Assembly: GCA_020848735.1 (NCBI GenBank)
Contig: JADLHO010000121.1
Location: 1 to 50,650 of the forward strand
Reading direction: 5' to 3'
DNA from: Planctomycetota bacterium
GTDB taxonomy: Bacteria > Planctomycetota > UBA1135 > UBA2386
DNA length: 50,650 nucleotides
Each line of letters opens with the position of its first letter. The stretch's first letter is position 1. Of this stretch, positions 1 to 8,951 are shown piece by piece. Below the pieces are notes generated by a model that saw only the letters and a list, made by a program, of their open reading frames with translations, was not told the DNA's origin and did no database searches. A program made the translations under genes and the position numbers.

Positions 1-77
1 CGGGCGCGCGGGACGGCGACGGCATCCCCACACGATCGCCGGGCGTGGGCCCGAGCGGAAGCGTGCGGCGTCTGCGC

Positions 78-1511
78 TCAGATCCCTACGCGCGTCGTCA
101 TGCCCATCGAGGTGGCGATCGGCAGGCCGAACGCGAGGGCGGGATCGAGCTGGATCCCCTGCCACGTCAGCTCCGCGCCGCAGAGCGAGCTGCTCGTCGG
201 CACGAAGAAGGGAAAGCTCGCCGCGCCGAGTGCGTCGGTCGGGCTTGCGATCGACGAGAGCACGAGCACGTAGAGCTCGGCGCCGGGCTGCGCACCGAAG
301 AGGCTCAGGTCGAGCGGCACCGAGCGGAGGCCGACGAGGAAGATCGCGACGTCCTGGGCCTTCATGCCAAAGGCCTGCACGCTGGGCGCGGTGCCGAGCA
401 CGAAGGGCGCGCTCACGCCGAGCGTGGGGGTGCCGCTCGTGTGCGGGGTGGCCTGGCCGAAGTGCTCCGTGCCCGCGCTCGGGCAGCGGACCAGGCGCAC
501 GCCGCGGAACACCTGGTTGATGCCGGCGGTCGCGAGTGTCGTGAAGCTCGCGCCGGCGCCGGTGTCGACGACCGACACGAGCTGGTTGTTCGAGGTCTCG
601 GTCGTCGACGCATAGAGCGTCACCACACCGAGGGCGTCGACCGACCCGGAGAGACCGCGGCAGCCGAGCGTGGCCGACGGAGCGAGCACGTACTGCAGCG
701 ACCAGGTGCCGGCGGCGAAGGTCCACTTCTGGATGCCGCCCGAGCCGTTCGTGCGGTCGTCGCTGAGGTAGACCGTGTTGGGGTCGGCGAAGAAGAAGTC
801 GTAGTTCGAGGCGCTGGCGTCCGACGGCATCCCCTGCAGCAGCAAGGTCGTCTGGCCCGCGGTCGTCGGCAGGCCCGTGCCGACCATGCTGATGCCCTTG
901 ATCGTCGAGGTCGAGCTCGTGCAGTAGAGCTGGCCGTTGTAGAGGTCGTTGTAGCGCGTGTTCGTCAGCGTCGAGGCGAGCTGGACCGAGCTCGTGTCCC
1001 CGAGGCTCGCGACGAAGCGCGTGCCCGTCTGCGGCCCGCTGGTCCAGAACCGCGTGCCGTCGTCGCTGCACGCGGTGCGGATGTTGTTGCTCGAGTAGGC
1101 ATCGGCGAGCGCGGTCGTCGAGTCGATGGTGCCCTCGAGGGCCGTGCGCGCGATCACGCGCGCCACCGCGGCGGCCGAAGTGCTCACGACCGAGGCCGTG
1201 CCGACCGCGGCGTCGTAGCCGACCGTCAGCAGGTAGCGGCCGTCGGCCGACTGGGTCAGGCCGCCTTCGGAGGTTGCGGTGCCGGAGTTCGTCACGCGAC
1301 GGTGGTTGCCGCTGACGTTCGTCGGCATGGGGATCGAGTTCACCGGCGCGCCGGCGGTGGTGAACTGATCGAGCGTGACCGCGGTCGCGGCGTTGCTGAG
1401 CCCGGCCGTGCCGTCGCCGACGCGCACGACGACGAGGTTGCCGGGGCTGACCTGGGCGCTCGCGAGCGCGGTGAGCGCGGCGGCGGCGAGGCTGATGCGG
1501 AGGACGTTCAT
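78..1511 (-). CDS. Secreted protein of unknown function, tandem paralogue 1
   Basis: This 477-residue protein starts with a signal peptide (MNVLRISLAAAALTALASAQ) and is probably exported. The mature part opens with the block SPGNLVVVRVGDGTAGLSNA and continues with LTQSADGRYLLTVGYDA, which looks like repeated beta-strands of a propeller-type fold; I know similar bacterial exported proteins but no established function. From about residue 355 there is a separate C-terminal module, FGQATPHTSGTPTLG to the final TTRVGI, that recurs in other proteins of this window. It is the last of four same-strand genes, 40 bases after its paralogue at 1552-3003. It resembles the paralogue at 3225-4694 more closely than its direct neighbour. 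The ATG was chosen because the signal peptide begins there. Confidence 0.85.
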   Translation of the reverse strand: MNVLRISLAAAALTALASAQVSPGNLVVVRVGDGTAGLSNAATAVTLDQFTTAGAPVNSIPMPTNVSGNHRRVTNSGTATSEGGLTQSADGRYLLTVGYDAAVGTASVVSTSAAAVARVIARTALEGTIDSTTALADAYSSNNIRTACSDDGTRFWTSGPQTGTRFVASLGDTSSVQLASTLTNTRYNDLYNGQLYCTSSTSTIKGISMVGTGLPTTAGQTTLLLQGMPSDASASNYDFFFADPNTVYLSDDRTNGSGGIQKWTFAAGTWSLQYVLAPSATLGCRGLSGSVDALGVVTLYASTTETSNNQLVSVVDTGAGASFTTLATAGINQVFRGVRLVRCPSAGTEHFGQATPHTSGTPTLGVSAPFVLGTAPSVQAFGMKAQDVAIFLVGLRSVPLDLSLFGAQPGAELYVLVLSSIASPTDALGAASFPFFVPTSSSLCGAELTWQGIQLDPALAFGLPIATSMGMTTRVGI

Positions 1512-1551
1512 GGGGATCGCCGTGGGAACGGGGTGAGGGCCTGGCGGGACT

Positions 1552-3003
1552 TCAGATGCCGAAGCGGGTCGTCATGCCGCCGGAGACCGCGAGCGGCAGC
1601 GCGGCGCTCATGCCGAAGTCGATCTGCATGAGCTGCCAGCTCAGCTCGCCACCGCAGAGCGCGGAGCTCGTCGGGACGACGAGCGGCCAGGTGGCCGCAC
1701 CGCTCGGATCGGTCGCCAGCCCGGCGTAGTCGAGCAGGAAGAGGTGGAGCTCGGTGCCGAGCGGCGCACCGCTCGTCGAGAGGTCGACGGGCGGGATGCG
1801 GATGCCGGCGAGGAAGATCGCGACGTCGTTCGCGAGCATGCCGTTGGCGGTGACGCCGGTGCTCGCGCCCATCGTGAACGGGGCCACGGCGCCGATCGTC
1901 GGCGTGCCGCCCGTGTGCGGCGTGCCGGAGCCGAAGAACTCGGTGTTCACGCTCGGGCAGCGCACGAGGCGCACGCCGCGCAGCGCGGTGTTGGTCGCGC
2001 CGGTGACGAGCACGGTCACGGGCGAGCCCGCGCCGAGGTCGGTCACGGTGACGAGCTTGTTGTCGGTCGTCGTCGCATAGAGCGTCGCGACGCCGCCGAC
2101 GACCTCGCCGGAGAGACCGCGACAGCCGACCGTCGCGAGGGTGCTGAGCGTGTACTGGTACGTCCAGGTCCCGCCGATCAGGAGCCACTTCTGGATGCCG
2201 CCGTTGCCGCCCGAGACGCGGTCGTCGGCGACGTAGAGCGTGTTCGCGTCGGCGAGGAAGAAGTCGTACGAGCTCGTGCCCGCGGCACCGAAGCCCGGCA
2301 GCAGCGTGATCGTCTGGCCGCTCGTCGTGGGCGTGCCTGCGCCGACCGTGCTGACGCCGAGGAAGGCTCCCGACGAGCTCGAGCAGTAGAGCTGGCCGTC
2401 GAAGACGTTGACGACGCGGACGTTCGTGAGGTTGGTCGCGAGCTGCGTGGAGCTCGTGGCGCCGAGCGCGGCGTGGCGGACGCTGCCGCTCGTGCTCGAA
2501 GTGCCGGCGGTCCAGAAGGCCGAGCCGTCGACGCTCGTGGCGGAGCGGAGGTTGTTGCCGGAGTACGCGTCGGCCAGCGCCGTGCTCGAGTCGATCGCCT
2601 CGGTCGCGATCGCGACGCGCGCGACCACGCGGTTGGCGGTCGCCGACGTCGTGCTCACGACGCTGGCGGTGCCGAGGGCGGCGTCGTAGCCGACCGAGAT
2701 CAGGAAGCGGCCGTCGACCGACTGCGTGAGGATGCCTTCCGAGGTCGCGGAGCCGGAGACCACGACGCGGCGGTGGCTGCCGCTGACCGCGGTCGGGAGC
2801 GCGATGGTCTGCACGAACGCGCCGCTGCTCGTGTACTCGTCGTAGAAGTCGGCGGTGGCGGCATTGCTCAGCGCGGCCGTGCCGTCGCCGACGCGCAGCA
2901 CGACGAGATTGCCGGGGGTGATCTGGGTCGTCGCGAGCGGCGCGAGCAGCGCGGTGCCGAGGGCGAGGGAGAGGACGCGGACGAGACTCGTGGACGGATT
3001 CAT
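1552..3003 (-). CDS. Secreted protein of unknown function, tandem paralogue 2
   Basis: This 483-residue exported protein belongs to the same family as both neighbours. I chose the ATG at 3003 because a typical signal peptide (MNPSTSLVRVLSLALGTALL) follows it; the frame stays open upstream to 3099, but the extra residues are basic and do not resemble the paralogues. The conserved start ITPGNLVVLRVGDG and the block LTQSVDGRFLISVGYDA match the relatives. In the middle it has FWTAGTSSTSGSVRH where the other two copies share FWTSGPQTGTRFVA, so it is the most divergent copy. The C-terminal module runs from FFGSGTPHTGGTPTIG to MTTRFGI. No enzyme motif is visible and the function is unknown. Confidence 0.83.
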   Translation of the reverse strand: MNPSTSLVRVLSLALGTALLAPLATTQITPGNLVVLRVGDGTAALSNAATADFYDEYTSSGAFVQTIALPTAVSGSHRRVVVSGSATSEGILTQSVDGRFLISVGYDAALGTASVVSTTSATANRVVARVAIATEAIDSSTALADAYSGNNLRSATSVDGSAFWTAGTSSTSGSVRHAALGATSSTQLATNLTNVRVVNVFDGQLYCSSSSGAFLGVSTVGAGTPTTSGQTITLLPGFGAAGTSSYDFFLADANTLYVADDRVSGGNGGIQKWLLIGGTWTYQYTLSTLATVGCRGLSGEVVGGVATLYATTTDNKLVTVTDLGAGSPVTVLVTGATNTALRGVRLVRCPSVNTEFFGSGTPHTGGTPTIGAVAPFTMGASTGVTANGMLANDVAIFLAGIRIPPVDLSTSGAPLGTELHLFLLDYAGLATDPSGAATWPLVVPTSSALCGGELSWQLMQIDFGMSAALPLAVSGGMTTRFGI

Positions 3004-3128
3004 GGCGGGTGGCGACGTGCGGTGGGGCAGGCGCTGCGCGTGGCGCCCGGCGGCTGCTCGCCGCCGGGTCGCGCCGTGGGATGCGGAGCGGGCGAGCACG
3101 GTGGGCCCGTCGCCACAACGCGTGATGC

Positions 3129-3185
3129 GGGGATCTCCAATCCCCGATCAAGGCCATGCAGGCGCGGCGCAAGTGGCTTGCGCCG
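3129..3185 (-). terminator. Two hairpins between tandem paralogues
   Basis: Two inverted repeats lie in the 221-base gap between paralogue 3 (stop at 3225) and paralogue 2 (start at 3003). The first has perfect 9-base arms, CGGCGCAAG at 3165-3173 and CTTGCGCCG at 3177-3185, with a 3-base loop. The second has 6-base arms at 3129-3134 and 3140-3145. No T-tract follows on the transcribed strand, so they may be terminators, processing sites or simply stable RNA structures. Confidence 0.4.
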
Positions 3186-3224
3186 CGACTCCTTCCTTCT
3201 CCCCCGGCGCGCCCGTCTGCGCGC

Positions 3225-4694
3225 TCAGATGCCGAGTCGCGTCGTCATCCCGCCCGAGGTCGCGATCGGCAGCGCGTGCGGGAGCTGGGCGTCGACCTGC
3301 ACGAGCTGCCACGTGAGTTCCGCGCCGCACAGCGAGCTGCTCGTCGGCACGGCGATCGGGAAGCCGGCGCCCCCGAGGCCATCCGTCGGCACGCTGAGGC
3401 CGAGCAGGATCGACACGTAGAGCTCGCTCCCGGGCTGCGCGCCGAGGATGGTCAGGTCGAGCGGCGGGATCCGCAGCCCCATGAGGTAGAGCGCGACGCT
3501 GTTCGCGCTCATCCCCGAGGCGAGGACGATCGGCGTGGTGCCGAGCACGAAGGGTGCGCTCACCCCCAGCGTCGGCGTGCCGCTCGTGTGCGCGGTCGCC
3601 TGGCCGAAGAACTCGGTGCCCGCGCTCGGGCAGCGCACCAGGCGCACACCGCGGAACACGGTGTTCGTGGCCGCGGTCGCGATCGTCGTGAAGCTCGCGC
3701 CGGCACCGGTGTCCGTGACGCAGACCAGCTGGTTCGCGCTCCCGTGCGTGGTCGTCGCGTAGAGCGTCGCGATCCCGAGCGCGTCGACGGCGCCGCTCAG
3801 CCCGCGGCAACCGATCGTCGCCGAAGGCGCGAGCGTGTACTGCAGCGACCAGGTGCCGGCGGCGTAGGTCCACTTCTGGATGCCGCCGAAGCCGTTGATG
3901 CGGTCGTCGGCGACGTAGAGCGTCGCCGGGTCGGCGAAGAAGAAGTCGTAGTTCGACGCGGCGGCATCGGACGGGAAGCCCGGCAAGGCCGCGACGGTCT
4001 GACCCGCGGTGATCGGCAGGCCGGTGCCGACCGCGGCGACGCCGCGCAGGGCCGTGGTCGCGCTCGTGCAGTAGACCTGACCCGCGACCACGTCGACGTA
4101 ACGCGTGTTCGTCGCGGTCGTGCTGAGCTGGAGCGAGGTCGTGGCGCCGAGATTGGCGACGAAGCGCGTGCCCGTCTGCGGTCCGCTCGTCCAGAAGCGC
4201 GTGCCGTCGTCGCTCGCCGCGCCGCGGATGTTGTTGCCGGAGTACGCGTCGCCGAGCGCGGTGCTCGAGTCGATCGTGCCGTCGAGCGCGGTGCGGACGA
4301 TCACGCGGTTCACCGTGGCGACCGAGCTGCCCGCGATCGCGGCCGTGCCGACGGGAGCGTCGTAGCCTGCGGAGAGCAGGTAGCGGCCATCGGCGGATTG
4401 CGTGAGGCAGCCCTCGGACGTCGCGGTGCCGGAGTTGGTCACCGCGCGGTTCGCGCCGCTCACGCTGGTCGGCAGCGGCAGGGTGCCGACCGCGGTGCCG
4501 GTGATGGTGAACTGATCGAGGAAGACCGGCGTCGCGGCATTGCTGAGCGCGGCGCTGCCATCGCCCAGACGGACGACGACGAGATTGCCGGGCGTGATCT
4601 GCGCGGCGAGGAAGCCGGTGGCCAGGCCGAGGACGGCGGCGACCCGGCCGAGGCCAGAGACCTTCAGGGCGAGGTGGGTGTTGGAGCGTGCCAT
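3225..4694 (-). CDS. Secreted protein of unknown function, tandem paralogue 3
   Basis: This 489-residue exported protein is the first of three tandem paralogues in the direction of transcription. The ATG at 4694 (MARSNTHLALKVSGLGRVAA) precedes a hydrophobic stretch ending in FLAAQ, a plausible signal peptidase site; an in-frame ATG at 4745 would add 17 unlike residues. It shares with the copy at 78-1511 long identical blocks such as NSGTATSEG, DDGTRFWTSGPQTGTRFVA and VRLVRCPSAGTE. The last third is the recurrent C-terminal module, FFGQATAHTSGTPTLG to MTTRLGI. A strong hairpin at 4738-4784 separates it from the upstream lamin-tail gene, so it may have its own promoter or be attenuated. Function unknown. 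Confidence 0.83.
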   Translation of the reverse strand: MARSNTHLALKVSGLGRVAAVLGLATGFLAAQITPGNLVVVRLGDGSAALSNAATPVFLDQFTITGTAVGTLPLPTSVSGANRAVTNSGTATSEGCLTQSADGRYLLSAGYDAPVGTAAIAGSSVATVNRVIVRTALDGTIDSSTALGDAYSGNNIRGAASDDGTRFWTSGPQTGTRFVANLGATTSLQLSTTATNTRYVDVVAGQVYCTSATTALRGVAAVGTGLPITAGQTVAALPGFPSDAAASNYDFFFADPATLYVADDRINGFGGIQKWTYAAGTWSLQYTLAPSATIGCRGLSGAVDALGIATLYATTTHGSANQLVCVTDTGAGASFTTIATAATNTVFRGVRLVRCPSAGTEFFGQATAHTSGTPTLGVSAPFVLGTTPIVLASGMSANSVALYLMGLRIPPLDLTILGAQPGSELYVSILLGLSVPTDGLGGAGFPIAVPTSSSLCGAELTWQLVQVDAQLPHALPIATSGGMTTRLGI

Positions 4695-4737
4695 CGGAAC
4701 GTTGGAAGCTGACGGAACGTGAGGGGTGGAAACGCGA

Positions 4738-4784
4738 CGAGCCACGTGCGGGGCCGACGCGAGGTCGGCCCCGAGCGTGGCTCG
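4738..4784 (-). terminator. Composite two-helix hairpin before paralogue 3
   Basis: Two nested perfect 9-base helices are visible. The outer one pairs CGAGCCACG (4738-4746) with CGTGGCTCG (4776-4784). The inner one pairs GGGGCCGAC (4750-4758) with GTCGGCCCC (4764-4772) around loop GCGAG, with a 3-base internal bulge on each side. It lies between the stop of the lamin-tail gene (4813) and the start of the next gene (4694), both on the minus strand. It is best read as a terminator or attenuator in the mRNA; no strong U-tract follows. Confidence 0.6.
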
Positions 4785-4812
4785 CAGGAGGACGGGGCGC
4801 GCGCGGGTCCGA

Positions 4813-6540
4813 TCAGAGACCGATGCGCGTCGTGAGGCCCGCCGACAGCGCGATCGGCAGCGAGAACGCGAGGGCCGGATCGATCTGGAGCCACTGCCAG
4901 CTCAGGTCCGCGCCGCAGAGCGCGGGCGTGTTCGGCACGCTCAGCGTGAGCGAACCCTGGCCGAGGGCATCGGTCGGCACGCCGACGTAGTCGATGATCG
5001 TCACGTAGAGGTTCGAACCGGGCTGTGCGCCCGCACCGGTCAGGTCGACCGGCGCGCTGCGGATCCCGACGAGCGCGACGGCGGAGCTGAGCGGGACCGC
5101 GTTCGCGATGTCGACCGAGCCGGACGCGCCCAGCACGAAGCCGGCGCTGCCGATCGTCGGCACGCTCGCGAGCGAGGTGGGGGTGCCGGCGCCGAAGACG
5201 TCGGCCGTCGCGAGCGGGCAGTTGTTGATCGTCACCGCGTCCATCGTGATCGGCCGCAGCGTGTTGTTCGCCGTGACGAGCTCGCGGTAGCCGACGTACA
5301 CGCCGCCGAGGAACGGCGTGACCGGGAAGCTGTAGAGCGTGCCGTCGGGATTGCCGAGCGTGCCGCCGAAGCGCGCGTTCAGCGTGCCGCCGCTCACGGA
5401 GATGAGCAGGCGCTGCCAGCCATCGTTGACGCCCGTCGTGATCGGGATCGTCGCGAGGATCGTCGGGCCGGAGATCGCGCCCGCGCCCCAGCCGCCGTTG
5501 TTGTGGTCGATCAGGTAGAGGTTCGTGCTGCCGGCATTGAGCGCCTGGTAGGTCCAGGAGAAGCCGGTATTGCCATTGGCGATGAAGCCGGCGCCCAGCG
5601 CGCCCGAGGGGTCGGGGATGTTGTAGAGACCGCTCGTGCCCTGGATGCCGATGCTCCAGGACTCCGACTGGGCGGCCGTCACGACCGGCGAGGGTGCGAT
5701 GTAGACCCAGGCCTCGAACGAGGTCTCGATGCCGGGACCGCCGAGCCAGACGCTGTAGTTGCCGCCGCCGGTCTCGTCCCAGAAGATCGCCGCATTGCCG
5801 CCCTGCGGCGAGACGGGGATCGCATTGGGGTTCAGGTTGTTCGCGCCGAGCAGCGGGCCGACGAACGTGGGGTCGATCGCGCGCACCGCCTTGAAGTTGC
5901 CGGCCCAGCCGGGGACGTTCGCGCCGACCGTCAGCGAGTCGAAGTCGCTCGCATAGGACTGGCCCGCGAGGTTGTTCGACGCACCCGGGGTCCAGGGCTG
6001 GTGGTGGAAGTCCTTGCCGTTGTCGTTCGTGTCCCAGCCGTCGCGCACGCGCGACCACGACATCTCGTTGCCCGCGGTCTGGGTCAGCGTGTGGTTGTCC
6101 CAGATGCCCTCGCCTTCGACGAGCGTCGGCGCGAAGGCGATGCCCTTGTTCGACTCGTAGATGAGCGTGTCGACGACGGCCGCACCCGGGTCGAGCAGCG
6201 TGAGGCTCTCGTTGTCGTTCTCGAGCCAGCCGGTGCTGGGCCCGGTCACGACCTGATCGACGTTGGGGGCGGTGGCGAAGCCGAGCACCCAGTAATCGCC
6301 GGCGGCGAGCACGACGGGGCTCAGCGCGTACGAGAAGTTGAGACCGCTCGAGTCGCGGCTCTCGAGCACCCAGCCCGTCATGTCGATCGGGCCGCCGCTC
6401 GCGTTGTAGAGCTCGACGAACTCGACGTCGTCGGTGCTCGAGTCGTCGTACGAGAACTCGTTGATGACGAGCGTCGGACCGGTGCCGGCCGGGCCCTGCG
6501 GACAGAGGGCCGAGGCGAGGAGGAGCGAACTGAGCAGCAT
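4813..6540 (-). CDS. Secreted lamin-tail-domain protein
   Basis: The product (575 residues) has a short signal peptide (MLLSSLLLASALCPQ) and then an immunoglobulin-like lamin tail domain at about residues 25-145. Its hallmarks are LVINEFSYDDSSTDDVEFVE, the segment LYNASGGPIDMTGWVLES, and GDYWVLG. The middle, about 190-440, contains a beta-rich region with aromatic motifs (WAGNFKAV, FSWTYQALN, DGWQRLLISV) that looks like a jelly-roll or concanavalin-type domain; this is inference. The end, VFGAGTPTSL to LTTRIGL, is the same C-terminal module as in the three following genes. Lamin tail domains in bacteria occur in secreted proteins and nucleases, but no nuclease motif is seen here. A possible -10 element (TAGCAT) lies about 70 bases upstream. 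Confidence 0.85.
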   Translation of the reverse strand: MLLSSLLLASALCPQGPAGTGPTLVINEFSYDDSSTDDVEFVELYNASGGPIDMTGWVLESRDSSGLNFSYALSPVVLAAGDYWVLGFATAPNVDQVVTGPSTGWLENDNESLTLLDPGAAVVDTLIYESNKGIAFAPTLVEGEGIWDNHTLTQTAGNEMSWSRVRDGWDTNDNGKDFHHQPWTPGASNNLAGQSYASDFDSLTVGANVPGWAGNFKAVRAIDPTFVGPLLGANNLNPNAIPVSPQGGNAAIFWDETGGGNYSVWLGGPGIETSFEAWVYIAPSPVVTAAQSESWSIGIQGTSGLYNIPDPSGALGAGFIANGNTGFSWTYQALNAGSTNLYLIDHNNGGWGAGAISGPTILATIPITTGVNDGWQRLLISVSGGTLNARFGGTLGNPDGTLYSFPVTPFLGGVYVGYRELVTANNTLRPITMDAVTINNCPLATADVFGAGTPTSLASVPTIGSAGFVLGASGSVDIANAVPLSSAVALVGIRSAPVDLTGAGAQPGSNLYVTIIDYVGVPTDALGQGSLTLSVPNTPALCGADLSWQWLQIDPALAFSLPIALSAGLTTRIGL

Positions 6541-6721
6541 CGATGTGCCTTGGTGGTGCGGAGAGGATCGCGACCGCGCAGGTTCGCTGCGCCACGTCGC
6601 ATGGTGGCGAGCATGCTAGGGGCGTCCCGCGGCCCGACAACGCCGCCGGAGCGTCGATGGGATGCGGGACGACGCAAGCCTGGATCGGAAGGCCCGGTGA
6701 CGCGACGATCCCGCGCCGGCC

Positions 6722-7402
6722 ATGCACGTCGTCGTCCGCTGTTTCGCCTCGGTGCGCGAGCTCTTCGGGGAGGAGGCCCTGCGCCTCGAACTGCCCGAGG
6801 GCGCGACCCTCGCCGTGCTCGAGGCGGAGCTCGCGCGCCGGCGACCGGACTTCGCGCGCCTCCCGCTCGCGCGCGCCGTCAATCGCGCCTATGCGCGACC
6901 CGAACAGGTGCTGCGCGACGGCGACGAGGTCGCGTTCATCCCGCCGATCAGCGGTGGCGCCGCATCCCCGCGCTTTGCGTTCCAAACGGCTGCGCTCGAC
7001 CCCCGCGCCCTCGAACACGAGTGCCGCAGCGATGCCGATGGGGCGCTCGTGACCTTCATCGGCGTCACGCGCGATCACCACGACGGTGACCGCGTGCGCA
7101 CCCTCGCGTACGAGGCCTATGTCGAGATGGCCGAGCTGCTCATGGAGCGCATCCTCGACGCGGTGACCGCGACGCACGCGATCGGTGCCGTCCGCGTTCG
7201 CCATCGCCTCGGCCAGGTCCCGGTGGGCGAGGCCTCGGTCGTGGTCGTCGTCGCCGCCGCGCACCGCGGTCCGGCCTTCGACGCCGCGCGCGCGATCATG
7301 GATCGCCTGAAGGCCGAGGTGCCCATCTTCAAGCGCGAGGAGCTCGCCGGCCCGCTCGGCGGCGCCCGCTGGGTCGGCGAGCTCCCGCGCGAAACCCCGT
7401 GA
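6722..7402 (+). CDS. Fused molybdopterin synthase, MoaD-MoaE
   Basis: This 226-residue protein joins the small and large subunits of molybdopterin synthase, which inserts sulfur into precursor Z (cPMP) during molybdenum cofactor synthesis. Residues 1-79 are the ubiquitin-like MoaD part, ending in PPISGG with the Gly-Gly pair at 78-79 that is normally the thiocarboxylated C-terminus. Residues about 90-220 are MoaE, with HR at 181-182 and lysines 197 and 204 in LKAEVPIFKREE, matching the spacing of the two catalytic lysines of E. coli MoaE. Such fusions are known in mycobacteria (MoaX), where cleavage after the Gly-Gly is reported to be needed. No other moa gene lies in the window. Confidence 0.92.
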   Translation: MHVVVRCFASVRELFGEEALRLELPEGATLAVLEAELARRRPDFARLPLARAVNRAYARPEQVLRDGDEVAFIPPISGGAASPRFAFQTAALDPRALEHECRSDADGALVTFIGVTRDHHDGDRVRTLAYEAYVEMAELLMERILDAVTATHAIGAVRVRHRLGQVPVGEASVVVVVAAAHRGPAFDAARAIMDRLKAEVPIFKREELAGPLGGARWVGELPRETP

Positions 7403-7454
7403 TGCGTGATTGGATGACGCCGCTGCGCATGCGAACATGCGCGCTCTCCGCGTC

Positions 7455-8951
7455 ATGAAGATCCGCTCCGCCGCGTCCTCGAAGGACCTCTCGCGTTCCG
7501 AACTCGTCGTCGGCTTCGTGCCCGAGAAGGGCAAGCCGACCCTCGCCGGCGTGCTCGTCGACGCCGTCGCGCACGCCGAGACGACCGGCGACATCGCGCG
7601 CGGCGCGCGCAAGTGGTGCCTCTTCCATCCGCCCGTGCGGGTGAAGGGCCCGAAGCGGCTCGCCTTCGTCGGCCTCGGCAAACCCGACGAGCTCGACACG
7701 GAGAACCTGCGGCGCGCGGTGGCCGTGGCGCAGGCGAATGCCGAAGCGGCGGGCGTCGCGTCGTTCGACCTGGTGATCGGCGATGCCGATCACCGCGGGA
7801 TCGACGCCTTCGACGCGGGCGTCGTGGTCGCGGAGGGCCTCGTGCTCGGGGCCTACCGCTATCAGCCGCCCAAGAAGGAGGAGCCCAAGGCGCGCAAGGC
7901 GCACGACGTCGCGGTGCATTACGTGGGCCGCCAGCGGGCGAGCTTCGAGGACGGCCTCGCCCTGGGCCGCACGGCCGCGGTCGCGACGAACTGGGCCCGC
8001 GATCTCGAGAACATGGCGCCCAACCACGCGGATCCGGCGCGTCTCGCGCGTGCGGCGAAGGGCCTCGCCGGGGGCTCGCTCAAGGTGAAGGTGATGGAGC
8101 GCGCACAGCTCGAGCGGCTCGGCATGGGGGCCCTCCTCGGCGTCGCGCGCGGGAGCAGCAAGCCGCCGAAGCTGATCGTCCTCGACTGGCATCCGCGCGG
8201 CGCGCGCAAGTGCGTCTGCGTCGTCGGCAAGGGCCTGACCTTCGACAGCGGCGGTATCAGCATCAAGCCGGCCGCGAAGATGGACGAGATGCGCTACGAC
8301 ATGTGCGGCGGCGGCGCGGTGCTCGGCCTCTTCCACGCCATCGCACACGGCGCCCTCGACGACGCGGCGCGCAAGACGCGCGTGATCGGCGTGATCGCCG
8401 CGGTCGAGAACATGCCCGACGCCGATGCCCAGCGGCCGGGCGACGTCGTGCGCGCCTTCGATGGGACGACGATCGAGGTGCTGAACACGGACGCGGAGGG
8501 GCGACTCGTGCTCTGCGACGCGATCGCGTGGGCGATCAAGACCTATGAACCGCAGAAGCTCGTCGACCTCGCCACGCTGACGGGCGCCGTGATCGTGGCG
8601 CTCGGTCACGAGTGCGCCGCGGTGCTCGGGAACGACCAGGCGCTCGTGCAGGAGCTCATCGACGCGGGCAAGGCCGCCGACGAGCCGCTCTGGCAGCTCC
8701 CGCTCTGGGCCGAGCACAAGAAGCAGCTCGAGAGCAAGTTCGCGGACCTCGCGAACATCAACGGCAGCCACCACGGCGGCGGCACGATCGCCGGCGCGGC
8801 GTTCCTCTGGCACTTCGTCGGCAAGACGCCCTGGGCGCACCTCGACATCGCGGGCACCGCGTGGGGCGGGCGCAGCAAGGAGTACGCGACGATGGGCGCC
8901 ACCGGCACCGCCGTGCGCACGCTCCTGCACTGGGTCCGGGGCCAGAAGTGA
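7455..8951 (+). CDS. pepA: Leucyl aminopeptidase, M17 family
   Basis: The protein (498 residues from the ATG at 7455) is a cytosolic two-metal aminopeptidase that removes N-terminal residues from peptides. The M17 signature is intact: K259 and D264 in VGKGLTFDSGG, D282 in MRYDMCGGG, and D346, E348 and R350 in NTDAEGRL. The N-terminal 160 residues form the expected alpha/beta domain (LVVGFVPEKGKPTLAG). In-frame TTG (7410) and ATG (7437) codons upstream are alternatives; 7455 was preferred because MKIRSAASS fits a normal N-terminus. No clear ribosome binding site is visible. The next gene starts inside the stop codon (GTGA), so the two are probably translated together. Confidence 0.94.
   Translation: MKIRSAASSKDLSRSELVVGFVPEKGKPTLAGVLVDAVAHAETTGDIARGARKWCLFHPPVRVKGPKRLAFVGLGKPDELDTENLRRAVAVAQANAEAAGVASFDLVIGDADHRGIDAFDAGVVVAEGLVLGAYRYQPPKKEEPKARKAHDVAVHYVGRQRASFEDGLALGRTAAVATNWARDLENMAPNHADPARLARAAKGLAGGSLKVKVMERAQLERLGMGALLGVARGSSKPPKLIVLDWHPRGARKCVCVVGKGLTFDSGGISIKPAAKMDEMRYDMCGGGAVLGLFHAIAHGALDDAARKTRVIGVIAAVENMPDADAQRPGDVVRAFDGTTIEVLNTDAEGRLVLCDAIAWAIKTYEPQKLVDLATLTGAVIVALGHECAAVLGNDQALVQELIDAGKAADEPLWQLPLWAEHKKQLESKFADLANINGSHHGGGTIAGAAFLWHFVGKTPWAHLDIAGTAWGGRSKEYATMGATGTAVRTLLHWVRGQK

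Noticed and set aside
4664..7699. A 1011-codon open frame on the minus strand covering the lamin-tail and MoaDE genes
   Set aside because: The translation is Arg/Ala/Gly/Asp-rich without domains and overlaps well-supported genes. It is an artefact of high GC, where few stop codons occur in alternative frames.
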